38,247 nucleotides of DNA from Fomitopsis serialis (GCF_022376445.1 NW_025955331.1:1-38247), one strand, 5' to 3'. Counted from the stretch's first letter, positions 12,401 to 23,846 are shown. The notes: generated by a model not told the origin, from the sequence alone. Made by a program: numbers and translations.

Positions 12401-13137
12401 CACTGACAGCACGCGAAGTTTCGGTGAATTGATGGATGACTTTTCCAAGCTTCGCTTTCAGTCCCGGTAGGAAGCAGACCAAAAGCTTGACCGAGTCAAG
12501 CCATACAGTACGTCTGACATGATCGAAATCACCATTCACTTTGAATTGAGGGCGAGCCAGGACTAATGACAAGCTTCGGTTGTCTTTTGTAAGAGTGCAG
12601 CTTCACTCTATTGGTATTCCGCTCAGCGACCTAACTCGCCTATTTCTGAGCGCACCATACACATACCCAAGCGACTCGTGTCTGGCGGCATTCGTCCCTA
12701 TCCGAAAGACAATAGGGGTACACATGTAAGTGTTTCGTGGAGGTTGTGCGTTCGAAGCCGTATCACCCTGCTCTTTTGTCCTGGGACTATGTCTGGAGGT
12801 ATATTTATGTGGTTCTGTGTTCGTCTGTAAGTGATATAGTATCTCACCGTGTACAAGACACTGTTTCAGGTCTGTAGTTACCTTCGAGTGATGCGGTTCT
12901 GGACCTGATACACGTTTGCATGATAGATTGCTATTGTTCTAAACTATGCAACCTAGGAACATGAGTGGCTGTCGAATCATTTAAAAGGTTGGTTATGCCA
13001 ACCCAAACGACATATCCGGCTTTCTGAAGCCCACTTTAGGCACTCGATACTCCACACATGTGAGTCTGCCACATTCAAATACCGTGCGCTCGTATTCACT
13101 TCACACTCTACAGTACGCAGATTTCACCCGTAGCCGA
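12401..13137. other. Upstream region of locus D with 5'UTR intron
   Basis: No gene seen. The last part resembles the upstream region of locus E: gattgctattgtt (12927) matches ggttgctattgtt before E, and both continue through a related TATA-like stretch. A likely 5'UTR intron runs from the GTGAGT at 13060 to the CTCTACAG ending at 13113, as in locus E. Confidence 0.5.
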
Positions 13138-14544
13138 ATGGAAGGTTTTGACTGCCACTGGAACGTGTATGCGCAACAGCTCTTCAGGCGAGGATTAGGC
13201 TATCCTCTATGGGATCCCGAACCCGGGGTAGAAGAAGGCGAGGTACTGATTGGCGATGTCGGATATTTGAAAGAGGGAAGATTCTTTCGTATCTGCAATG
13301 CAACGAGAGATGCCAAGGATAGTACACAACCGTATGATCCTCCGGAATACAAAAAACTGGATCTCACATCGACACCAATAGCCAATACCATCCCTAAAGG
13401 AGCCCTCTTCAGTCAAAGTGTCGTGGAAGGTGAGGCAGGATCGTAAGTGTCTTTTTACCGGTGTGCATTTCACTCGTATTAAACTCTGTTCATAGCCATG
13501 GCGCCAATGTGGCCTTTCAATGCAAATGTACTGAAGACCAAGGCGCGTTGGCTATCCTCGGTATGCCTGGCAAGCACGAACTCGTATGTCAAGCTCCCGA
13601 GATAGTGGAACACTTGAAGCAGAATGCAGACACCTGGCACCATTGGGTCACAGACAAGAATGGGGATGCGCCTGAGAATGTAGATTCCATCGAGAAGCTG
13701 CTGTTCGTTCGAGGCTGGGTCAAAACCAGTCGTTGCGCTGTCGTGGCCTTCTTCAATGACTGTAGGAATGTGAAGTACAAGTCCATCGGTGATGTAGGCC
13801 CTGGTTACTCTTCCCAGTTGCTTGATGACAAGGAAGAATACACACCTCCTGGATGCTGTGCTAGAGTATGGCCGCCGGTAGGCAACCTTCCTCAGACAGA
13901 CGGTGGCAGCCCGCGACATCTTAGGGCGATGGACGAAGACTCAGGGAACCTCTCAAATGTATGCATGTTTCTGCACTACTTCAAGATGAAGAAGTGTGCC
14001 AGTGTGCAAGAGGCTCCCCCTGAGGAGGAGGAGGACCCTGATGTTGCTCTGCGTGATGAAGTTGAAAGAGATTCCGATCCCGCAGTGAGTATGAATACAT
14101 ATGTCGCTTGTCACATGTCTCATGCATGTCTTGTTAGCCCGAGCCATACGACCCTGTCAATTTTATCTTGGACTACATATTGAAGGTTAGTTCAGGGTGC
14201 ACTTCGAACTGATGTCGTATCTCACCGTCGAACGCAGAATCCCAAAGTGAATGTCGCGATTGCTAGTGATCTAGACTTGATACGCTTGTGTGAGGTACGT
14301 CGTTCTTGTTTAGCTCTCGGCATCGTTGAACTCACGGGGGACTACAGGGTCGATCTGACGATGGATACCCAATTCCTGATGATATACCGAAATTCTTGAG
14401 GGAAACCAAGCCTCCCGTTAACGTCACTGAGGATGGACGTGAGTCGTATAAAGTAACACTGGTTGGCTGGTGTTGACCATGAGTTTCATAGTCGGCACAC
14501 TATTTGATGAGGCTACCGAGATGCACCTCGCGACTGAAGGCTGA
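13138..14544 (+). CDS. Locus D: IGDVGY module only, WD40 exon lost
   Basis: Six exons (13138-13442, 13496-14084, 14138-14185, 14238-14294, 14348-14438, 14492-14544) give 380 residues. Family landmarks are YPLWDPEP, GEVLIGDVGYL, FQCKCTEDQGA, VRGWVKTSRCAVVAFF, VCMFLHYFK, PYDPVNFILDYIL, AIASDLDLIRLC and IPDDIPKFLRE. The lysine-rich linker of B, C and E is missing. Intron 3 has a normal GT donor (AAG|GTTAGT), unlike the other fusion copies. The last exon starts like those of B and C (LGTLFDEAT), but a TGA follows after 17 residues, and the DNA then passes directly into the family's 3' flank. The WD40 exon therefore appears deleted. It may be a functional module-only protein or a truncated remnant. 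Confidence 0.75.
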
Positions 14545-14564
14545 CGAGAATCCTCGAACACGCA

Positions 14565-16125
14565 CGAAGGCGCTAGATATAAGCCGTGCTTGGCAGGTGG
14601 ACGAACAGATATGTGTGTACGAGGTATCGAAGAACGAGATGAACAGTACTGGATGGCCCTGTAATCAGTTGATACTGGCCATGACTGGATGTAAGCAAGA
14701 GTATTTGAGCATCCGCCGAACCGCCACCATAGATGTAGATGTGCGCGATCCAAAGGAGAAACATACAAGGCCACGAGACGAGCCCGCACGTCAACGTCCT
14801 AGCCACTGTAGACGACACACATATTGACATGCGGTAGACACGTTGTCGGGGAAGCAACAGCCAACTAAGTTTGGGAAATTCGAAGCATGGCCGCGGACGG
14901 GGGATTTTACTCAAGCTCAAGGGGACGGCCCGTCAATTCGATCGCCGTGACCAACGCTAGATGATTTAGATACAGTCGACACGGAGCTCTTGAGTCATCA
15001 TCGTGCCATGCCGGTCCTTGGACTGGCAGACATACGAGCGAGGTAGCGTACCGCTACATAGCAAGGTTGTGAGATGAAGCTTGAGTTCGAGTTCAATGCC
15101 GCGCAATACATGTTGGCCTAGTAGACCACTCGACGTGTCATGAATATTGACCGGATCTGACTTACCGATATCGGACGCAATCAAGCCTTGCGACCGTGCC
15201 CACTTCGCAAACTCGGCTTTGTGGGTAGAAGCTGTCCCAGCTAAGGACTGCGTCGCGTCGGGACATGCCAGTGTTGTCTGACTTGCAGCCCGTCACGGTC
15301 TAACAGATGATTGTGAGCTGTCAATTTCAGATAGTGAAGAAACGAATGTTATACGGAAAATTGACTGAGAAAACACGCGGCGTGTATGAGCTGGTTCGGC
15401 AAGACATGGCGAGGAACCAGGCGAACTGAACGACTCACTGACAAGTTCCATTCTTGGGTCCTCAGACTCCTGACGCGCGTGCACCAAGGTCACGTGTACA
15501 CCCTGACATACGCCGCTCGGTGCTCGTCCAACGTCGATCCAGGTCGATCCTCGTCAACAACTCGTCAACAATGCTCGTCATCATGCATCGTGCTCGGTCT
15601 GCAGGAATCAGTACTTACAATCCGTCGCGTATGGCATCAAGTTGTTTTCCGGAATCTGAGTAAGTAGTAACTGAGCCCGAGGCGGAACAGCGCCGGCGTC
15701 GTCGTAACAGCTATTTCCAGACATCGCAGTGCGCCGGAGTCCGTAGTACTTACCTCTGTACATACAGGCGAACTGGATGGAACTTGGCACTGCTAGTTGC
15801 TGTGACATAACAATGCGCGGGTCCTTGCGGGCGCACCTACGTTTGCGGCGGCTATCATAGCCCATTCGTGGCATTCAGGTCAGAGTCTTCCTGTACCCTA
15901 GTTCCGGCGTGTGACTTACGAATTATCAGCCCTGTGCTAAGCACGAAACGACTAGAGCGAACTGGACGTCCTATCTGAATTCTTGTGAAGAAGTCCACGC
16001 TCACCGACGGCGCGTTGCACTTGCTTGCCGCTGTGGCGATTTGACGTCCCGACGTCCCCTTGGCAGTGTACTGGAGCCTGCGACGCGCCATAACCACAGA
16101 GCAGGTGGTCCAACACGAACGGCGA
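14565..16125 (+). repeat. Non-coding segmental duplication, copy 2 (3' flank of locus D)
   Basis: Homologous to 11156-12400, starting with gaaggcgctagat against caaaggcgccagat. It is somewhat longer than copy 1. About 100 bases of the same flank also recur after locus E (from about 21227; tgtgtacgaggtatcg here against tatgtacgaggtatcg there). No gene is seen. Confidence 0.7.
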
Positions 16126-16399
16126 GGGGTTTTGCATCTCTCGTGTTACGGTTCATAGCCCGTACTCATGCCGGATTTGGCGAAGATGCTATCAGGTCAC
16201 CACGTCTAGCTACAATGTTCAATGCCCGTCATCGCTCATGCAACACCGCCCAACCTCCCCGGGCCGGGACACAGCTGTAGGTGGACATTGACTGACAGTG
16301 CCGGCATAGCATTAACATCCTGTACCCTCGAGTTCTGACGTTGAGGACTCGGTGTATAGTCGCATGCCGCAGACTGCATAATCGACTGCTATTCGCTCG

Positions 16400-17754
16400 A
16401 TGTCGCCTGCCAATAGGTCAAGTGCAATCAACTCCGCCAAGGCTTCGAGGAAACTGGAGACACTAGAAGCACCACGCTTGTCCTTGGTATGTTTCTATCC
16501 ACTGGATGCGATCAAGCATGACAATATCTTTGGAACAGGACCAATACTACCCACTGAACCATTCGCACGATCAACACCGAACAGGCCCCGGACGTCCCAG
16601 GGGAATGTACGCTGGAGCAGATGCAAACAATGTCAACAACGTATACCAACCAGACACGCATGTCTTGCGCTTCCCTGCGCCCGCCGATGGCGAATGTCAA
16701 GATGGAGTTTCCGCGCTCGCATACTCACCCATGGGGAGGGACATCGTCGTGGGACTCGAGGACTGTCGTTGTCTGGAATGCGACGAGACGTGATTCGACA
16801 CCGCTTGCAAGAGCACACCGGAGCCGTCTCCTGCTTCTCCCTCTCTCCAGACGGGGACACTCATCTCTGAAGAGCGCAACGGGCGTGTCATTATATGGGA
16901 CCTCGTCGCAGGACGGATGATCCGTTCGCTGCATGCTCATCAGGACACCGTCAGCTGCGCCGCATACTCGCCTGGCGGGGTGGTAATCGCTTCCACGGCG
17001 GACTCCATTGTGAAGCTCTGGGATGTGGAGATGAAGAACTTGCATGCGTTGACTGACGAACACTACGGGACCATCACGGCTGTCGTCTTCTCACCCAGGA
17101 ACGACCAATTCTTTACATGCGCAGAAACCACCGCGCACGTGTGGGACAGATACACGGCGGCGCACATCTGCGATCTGCAGGGAGACAGAGGGACCATCAA
17201 CACCATGGCGCATTCTCCCGACTGGAGGAGGCTCGTTGCAGGCGCGAACGACGGGACCACCAGGGTCTGGACCACGCTACTCGGAGATGAGCTCATGACG
17301 CTGAATGAGGGGGGAGGCGGCTCGGTGCGGGCGACTACGTTCTCTGTAGACGGCAGGAAGCGGCACTTTGTGGTTAGCGAACGAGTCATCAAGACGCATA
17401 ACTCCTTCCCCGCCGAGCCGCTCCACGCCATCGACCACGGCGACAGGATGAAGGGTGCCATGAGCACGATGCTCCTCACGAATGGTCGTCTGCTCGTCAC
17501 CGTCGGCCTGGAGTACGCCATCACTGTCTGCGACACAGTACTTGGCGAGGCTGGAGGTCGTGCGCTTGAGCGGACAGTGTTACCTCGTCTTCTCTCGCGA
17601 TGACGAGTATCTCGCGTCCGCCTCAGACGACCGCACTGTTCGGAAATGGGAGCTGCCGGCGATGCGAGTGGAGCTTCAGGGTCAGTGTCCATCGTGCTGC
17701 GTACTGGGGTTGAGTGCTATGCTGAGTCCCTCGTTTACAGGGCTAGCAGAGTGA
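16400..17754 (+). pseudogene. D': frameshifted stand-alone WD40 gene
   Basis: An ATG at 16400, a short first exon and a plausible 49-base intron (GTATGT to GGAACAG, about 16486-16534) lead into a WD40 sequence starting near 16670 with GVSALAYSPMGRD. The frame breaks near 16765, again near 16795, and near 16860 where a TGA follows SPDGDTHL. It then runs open from about 16870 (GRVIIWDLVAG) to 17600 and breaks once more near 17540 before the final ASASDDRTVRKWELPA. Several W-D signatures are lost (TVCDT, THNSF). The blades resemble locus B more than C. There is no module upstream, so it looks like a decayed relative of locus A's architecture. Confidence 0.8.
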
Positions 17755-18384
17755 AACGTGATGCATGTGAAGACCGACTCAGCACCAGTCGCAATCGATG
17801 ATATATCATTGGAGAAGTGTACTAAAATATGCAAGTATGTGCGAGATCATTGGGTATCGCAAGGAACTACTGAAGCGAGGAGATAGGCATGGAAACCGCC
17901 ATGGGATCCGACAATACAGATGACGACAGCATACACTTCACTGAAGGACTGTCGCCCTCAAGTGACCACTCGGATGAGCATACACATAATCTCCGTGACA
18001 TGTCTCATGTACGACTTTCCCTTGCAGGCGTGCAACCTCGTTGTCTTCGTTTTGAATTGCTTACTGCTGGTGATCTCTTGATCGGTATGCAGGCAGTGTT
18101 TCAATTGGCCGCCGTACACATAATGCTGACACAGACCGTCGCAACCGCTAGTGCTTCACACACGAAACGTATGCGTGACCAAGGTTGCTATTGTTCCAGG
18201 CTCTACGAACACCGAAACCATGAGCGACCCCAAAATCGATATAAGGCTGGATACCCAAACCGGCGAACATCTAGTAGCTGGCTCCTTAGAGAGAACATAC
18301 TGTGAGTCACAATCGAATATCGTACCCTCACATCACCTCACACCTCACACCTCACACCTCTCTGACAGAGATAACGAAACGAAT
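17755..18384. other. Upstream region of locus E with 5'UTR intron
   Basis: No separate gene is supported. An upstream ATG at about 18220 opens a short frame (MSDPKIDIRLD) that closes with a stop once the likely 5'UTR intron 18302-18368 (GTGAGT to CTGACAG) is removed, so it may be a uORF. The segment from about 18180 is homologous to the region before locus D. Confidence 0.45.
18326..18360 (+). repeat. CACCTCA short tandem repeat in 5'UTR intron
   Basis: About five imperfect copies of CACCTCA lie just before the 3' splice site of the presumed 5'UTR intron of locus E. They may serve as its pyrimidine-rich tract. Confidence 0.7.
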
Positions 18385-21142
18385 ATGCCTGAAACTGCGC
18401 ACGATGTGTACGCGCAACAACTCTTCAAGCTTGCGCTGGGATATCCTCTATGGGAGCCCGAGCCGAAGAACGCGCGCGGGCAAGGCGAGGTACTAATCGG
18501 CGATGTCGGATTTCTTGGTCAAGGAGGCTTCTACCGCTTCTTTAATGCGATGAGGGAGGCGGAGGACAGTATACATATTGCCGTCCCTCCGAATTTCAAG
18601 AAATTCCAACTCGGCATGATACCAATCATCACAGCAAACAATGTCATCAATGAAGGTCCCTTGTTCAGTCAAACTGTCCGTCGTCTCGAGGTAGGAGGCG
18701 GAGCTGGATCGTAAGTGGCTCTTCAGTAATGTGTGGCGCTCTCTGATCGAACTCATTTCACAGCCACGGCGTCAACGTCGCCTTTCAATGCGAATGTACC
18801 GACCAACAAGGCGCGTTGGCCATCCTCGATACCCCCGGAAAGCGTGAACTCGTGCAGCAGACTCGCCGGATGGCCAAATATATGAAGGAGAACATAGATA
18901 CTTGGCACCGCTGGGCGAACTCAGATGAGGTAGGTTACAGCGTCGCTATCGAAGACATACTCTTCGTCCGAGGGTGGGTCAAAACGAGTCGTTGGGCCGT
19001 CGCAGCCTTCTTCGGTAACAGTAGGCATGCGAAGCTTACCTTCAACGGCGACTTGGGACTGCCTGTCTCTGCCGCATTTCGGATTGAGACGCAGAGAGAG
19101 ACAGCTGCGACATGTCTCCCTCGAATAGGGCCAGACAACCGTCCTCGATTGAATCCGAACAGACCTCTGGGGCCTGCTCAACTGGAAGAGCGTCCAAGTC
19201 TTACCCAGGCTCAGAGTCCGCGAAGCAAAAAGAAGAAAGAGAAGGGTCGTGCAAATGACATGGACCAACGACGTTCCAGAGAAGTGGACGCTGACCCTTC
19301 CTTCGGACCGTGGGAGGACCAGTTCGCCGGTGCTCAGGAAGAGTATCCCTCGGATCAGTGCATGTTTCTGCACTACTTCAAGCTGAAGAAACGCCCACCA
19401 CTGCCCTCATTGAAGACTGAAACTGGCGTCAAACCTCAGGACGATGAGTCGGAGGATATAGAGATCGAGTCAGGTGGAGATCTCCGTCAAGTGAGTACGA
19501 ATACATTCGTCGTCTCCGTATTATACCTCATACATATTCTCTTTGAAAGTGGCCCTATGACCCTGTCATCTTCATTTTGAATTACATATTCGAGGCGAGT
19601 TTCCAAATTGTGCACAGGCAACGTTTCAACTGACCGTCGCTCATAGCATTCGGAGGCAGCGGTAGCAGTCGCAAGTGATATAGATCTAATTCGTGTGTGC
19701 AAAGTAGGTGATCAACGTGGTTGCATCGCCGATATCGAATTCACGAGACCGCAGAATCGATGTCAATACCCAATCCCTGATGATATTCCGCGCTTCCTTG
19801 AGGATTCCTCGCCCGAAATTGAGGTCACCGAGGACGGTCGTGAGTGCTGTCGCCTTCACGCATCGAGGCGCATATTCATTGTGGACTTCCCAGTTGGCAT
19901 GTTGCGCTTTAAGTTATGGACCTGAGGTTCCCAGAGAACGCAAACATTCACGTTGAGGGTCCCCATAATGATGCACAAGCGCCAGGATCACCACATGCAG
20001 TCCATCTGCCCAATCACTCGGGCGCATGCATTCTACTTCCTCCGCTTGCTTGCGCCGAGCGCTGTGGCGGGATTTCTGCGCTCGCATACTCGCCCGTGGG
20101 TAGGGAGATCGCCGCTGGGTACGAGAATAACACCATCGTCGTCTGGACTGCGATGAATCGCTCTGTGCGCTTCCAATTCGAAGAACATAGCGGCAACGTC
20201 TCCGCTCTTGTCTTCTCTCCAGACGGGAGCAAGCTGGTCTCAGGCGGACGCGATGGACGCGTCATTATCTGGGACCTCATCGAAGGAGGGTCGATCCGGT
20301 CGCTCAACGCCCATCAGGGTACCGTCGAGCGCGTTGCATACTCGGCGGACGGAAAGCTGATTGCTTCCGGTGCCGACTCTGTCGTGAAGCTCTGGGAGGC
20401 AGAGACCGGAAACCTGCGCGGGACGACGGAGGAACATGGCGGGATTATCATGTACGTCGTGTTCGCCCCCGACAACGAGCGATTCGTGTCTACGAGCTCC
20501 GATGGTTCCGCACGCGTATGGAGCACCCATACCGCGGCGCATGTCTGTGACTTGAAAGGGCATGAGGGAGTCATCTACACCATAGCGTACTCTCCCGACA
20601 GGAAAAGGCTCGTCACACGCGCAGACGACGGAACCACTAGAATCTGGAGCGCGTTAATTGGAGACGAGTTCGCGAGGCTGCGTGAAGGCGAAGATGGCTC
20701 GGTGTGCGCGGCGGCGTTCTCTGCAGATGGCAAAGAGCTTCACTCCGTCGGCAGTGAGCGGGTGATCAAGACGTACGACTCCTTCACGGCCGAGCTGCTC
20801 AACACAATCGACGGCGGCAACAAGGTCGTCACGTCCCCCGCGTTCTCTGCGGACGGTCGTCTGTTCGCCGCGGGTGGTGAGGACCACACCATCACGGTGT
20901 GGGACATGTCGACGAAGCAGGAGGTCGCTCACTGGCAGTTGCCCGGGCTCACCGACAACGTGAACCACCTCTCCTTCTCCCACGACAACAGGCATATCGC
21001 GTCTGCATCAGATGATGGTATGGTGCGCGAATGGGAGCTGCCAGCCTTGGTACCTTTGTCACGTAAGTGTACTCCACAATGCTGTTTGACCTTGATCATT
21101 GAGAGTGAAACCCACCAGCCCATGTGCGCACTAGACATCTAG
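18385..21142 (+). CDS. Locus E: mosaic IGDVGY-WD40 fusion with two alternative 3' splice sites
   Basis: Exons 18385-18710, 18764-19490, 19550-19594, 19647-19703 and 19755-19839 encode the module, nearly identical to locus B in exons 1-2 and in intron 1. Used at the position homologous to B, C and D, the last acceptor (CCCAG ending 19893) leads to a TGA at 19923-19925 and a 423-residue module-only protein. A second acceptor (CTTTAAG ending 19913) restores the frame to the WD40 exon and gives 822 residues, with WD units at about 463-795. The WD40 part is very close to locus C. The stop present in B and C after WELPAL is missing; the frame runs to 21142, or a GTAAGT at 21062 is spliced. Intron 3 has a GC donor. 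Which acceptor is used is not known. Confidence 0.75.
19595..19646 (+). other. GC-AG intron (intron 3 of locus E)
   Basis: The donor reads GAG|GCGAGT and the acceptor GCTCATAG, at the same codon position as the GC introns of loci B and C. Confidence 0.8.
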
Positions 21143-21719
21143 AATCGGAGTCATCGCAGGAAAGCACTAAAGTCTATAGCTAATGAGGATTTATTAGCAC
21201 ATCTAGTAGGTAGTGGTACACATGCGAAGGCGCCAGTCGCAAGCCATAATACACAGATGGAAGAGATGGAAGAGATGGATGTATGTACGAGGTATCGCGA
21301 CGATGTGGTATCCGGACGGGCGGAGACGCGTCATGCCATGCAACTCTGATGTTAGTCCGGATTGACATGGGATGAGATCAGAAGAGAGGTATGTAGGTCG
21401 TGGGCAGACTTGCGTGTCGTATGCGATACAGAGAGTCCAGCCGCTAGTCGTAATTATGCGCGGTATCACTGGCGTGTGGGGAAGATGGAGGGAGGCAGCC
21501 CGGGGCGATGATGCAGAATGTGATGCGGAGTACAAAACGAGGAGGGGGAGACAAAAGGATGCTGCGTAGGAGATGCGTTGCGGTGCACTGCGAGACACAA
21601 AACAAGACGACGACGACAAAGACACGAGAGACGAGTCCAGATGATGCTGTGCGAGATGTGCGAAGAATGTCCCTGCCGATGCAAAAGTGGGTGATAGATC
21701 GAGTGCAGCGCGCGCGCCG
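21143..21719. other. Convergent intergenic region between locus E and the OTU gene
   Basis: Contains the 3' flank of E, with about 100 bases similar to the flanks of loci C and D, and the 3' region of the minus-strand OTU gene. A small repeat, GGAAGAGAT in two copies, lies near 21257. No gene seen. Confidence 0.55.
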
Positions 21720-23846
21720 CTAAATCTTCAGCTCGCGGAACCCCCGCACGTCCACGCGGCCCGTGCCGTTCTGCCTCCACTCCGCGCTCGCATCCACGTC
21801 CACGTCCTCCTCGTCCTCGCCGGCGCCCGTGTCCTGCACCACAGGTTTGAACTTCTTCGACTTCCCGCCCGGAATGACGATCTTCCCCGCGCCCCTCGTC
21901 TTCGCCGTCGCGCTGGCCACGAGCGCCGAGCGCGGCTTCGGCAGACCGAGAGCCTTGCGCTGCCGGCGTGTGAGGCGCGGCTGGACTGGAGAGGGCGGCA
22001 CCACGACGGGGGGCGGTGAGGGTGCCGGCGACGAGCAAGAGGAAAGGGAGCTCTCGGATGCAGACGACGAACCCGACGCCGACAGTTCGGGCGTGTCGAT
22101 GTCCGCGTCGTCGACGAGCATGTCCATGCCGTGCGGGGCACTGCCTGGCAGTGGAGGCTCACTGTCCCGAGGAGTCCTTGACGACGGCCGCGAGGAGCTC
22201 TTCTGGCGCTTGGACGCGCTCTGCGAGTCGGAGTGGCCCTGCGACGACGCCGATGACTCGTCGAACGTCCGCTTGGGCGAGCGGTATGAGACGGCCTCGT
22301 TCGCGTCTGACGGCAGCGTTGCTGCAGAAGGGATCGGTGATGCCCGTGAGGGTAGCGGTGATACGGAGCGGGATGAGGGCAGCGGGATCTGCGATGGTGT
22401 TTGTGGTTCCGAAGCGCCGGCTTGGGCGAGTGCAGCTACTCTACCCTTCGCTTTCGACTCAGGTTTGGCCTTCGATTCGGGCTTCGCCTTTGGCTCTGGC
22501 TTTGTCTTGACCTTCGACACTGGTTTCTTCTTGGCTGGCACCGGAGAAGGAGGCCTCGATTCATCGGGTGCTGGCATCTCGACGACATTAGGCAGGCCCG
22601 TGGCTGGACCTCGCAGGTTCCGTATTGATGAGAAGTGCTCCCAATCATGATATCTATTACACACTTCAGGGTGCTGCAGACAAGGGGGAATGAACATGTA
22701 CACACGCAACGTAGACTGGACCAGGAGGGTCGTCCTCTTCTGACGGCTCGGGCGGCGGCGGGAGCTTCTCGCGCTCCTTCTCTGCGCGCTTGCGGTCGCG
22801 CGCCGCGCGCCGTTTCTCGCGCTCGTTGCCCGATGACTCGACCGCTGTAGTAGGCGCGGACGGTGCGGACGATGTCGAGGGGGCGTTGTCTGCGTCGTCG
22901 TCGTCGGCGTCGGCACCCGCGGCCCACTCGATAACGTAGACGAGCCCGGGCTGGATGACTTTGACGTCACGGCGCTTCATGTGTGCGAAGGCGGATAGTT
23001 CGAGGTGCCCGCCGTACGTCGCTGTAATAAAATGAGTCACGGAAATCATACAGTGCGACCCAAGAAACAGCACTCCGCGTGTTGATAGCATACATATGTA
23101 GCACACCGTTTTGAGTGCGTCAGAGACGAGCAACGGTCACAAGCAACGAACAATCCCGCTGGATATCGACATGCAGGGCAGCACTGCAGCAACCCTAACG
23201 AACATTTGCAGGCTGGCGCTTAGACCAAACAGGACAGCAATCTAGGCGCGAACTACATTCGCCATTGTAACGAGATAATGTGGGCCGCAATAAGCGTAGG
23301 CTTTGCTTGCACTTGAGTAGTCTTATGACGCGAGGCACTTCCCGGGAAACACCGCTCAGAACATATGCACGAGTCACACACCTGGTTGTCGCATGCATTG
23401 TAGATGGACGTCGAGACCCCGTTCGTCATCGACAAAGGGCTCGTAGCGTTGCTTGTGAGATTCTATCCAGTCGCAGATTTCCTGCCGCAGTCTGAGGTGG
23501 TACGCAGGAGTGCCGTAAAGCTGGTCGGAGAGCGCGCGGAAAAGGCAGTTCCCGTCGCCGAGGGTCGGGGCGGCATAGAGCCCCATGGCGCGCAGCTGCT
23601 CATTGAGCAGCTGGCTATTCTCTGCAGGATCAGAGAGGTTTAGGGGCTGCGAGGCGAAGAGAAAGCGTTAGTCGCGTGGCCAGGGCGATAAGATGGGTGG
23701 GACGCACCTTGCCTCTGCTCCTCGTTGTGCGGGAGCGCACTGGGCGGTGACGAGGCAGAGCTGATCAACCGAGTCTCTCCAGCACGCGAGCTGGACGACT
23801 CACGTTGCGGCGGGGGCTTCGCAGCCTTCCTCTTGGATGTGCCCAT
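21720..23846 (-). CDS. OTU-domain cysteine deubiquitinase
   Basis: Four exons on the minus strand (23846-23708, 23621-23382, 23021-22706, 22653-21720) give 542 residues with consistent phases. The OTU domain covers about residues 48-240. It has the catalytic motif GDGNCLFRAL with Asp69 and Cys72, then TYGGHLELSAFA, and the C-terminal catalytic His238 in VYVAYHDWEHFSS. OTU proteases cut ubiquitin from substrates; the layout is closest to OTUD3-like proteins. The rest of the protein is a long, Ser/Pro/Lys-rich, probably disordered tail with KPES-type repeats near residues 270-285. Intron 2 is 360 bases, much longer than the others (86 and 52). The last intron was chosen because it gives VYVAYHDWEH, which fits the family better than the alternative shorter intron. 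Confidence 0.9.
23022..23381 (-). other. Unusually long intron (360 bases) in the OTU gene
   Basis: The donor CCAG|GTGTGT and acceptor TTATTACAG keep the OTU domain in frame (MRQPATYGG). I see no extra exon, tRNA or clear snoRNA boxes inside it. Confidence 0.7.

Noticed and set aside
21763..22650. 295-codon plus-strand frame opposite the OTU gene tail
   Set aside because: Low-complexity mirror of a Ser/Pro/Lys-rich coding exon; the minus-strand model has consistent splice phases into a clear OTU domain.
22674..22710. Alternative 37-base last intron of the OTU gene
   Set aside because: It keeps frame but inserts HPEVCNR before YHDWEHFSS and is too short; the 52-base intron gives the family-typical VYVAYHDWEHFSS.
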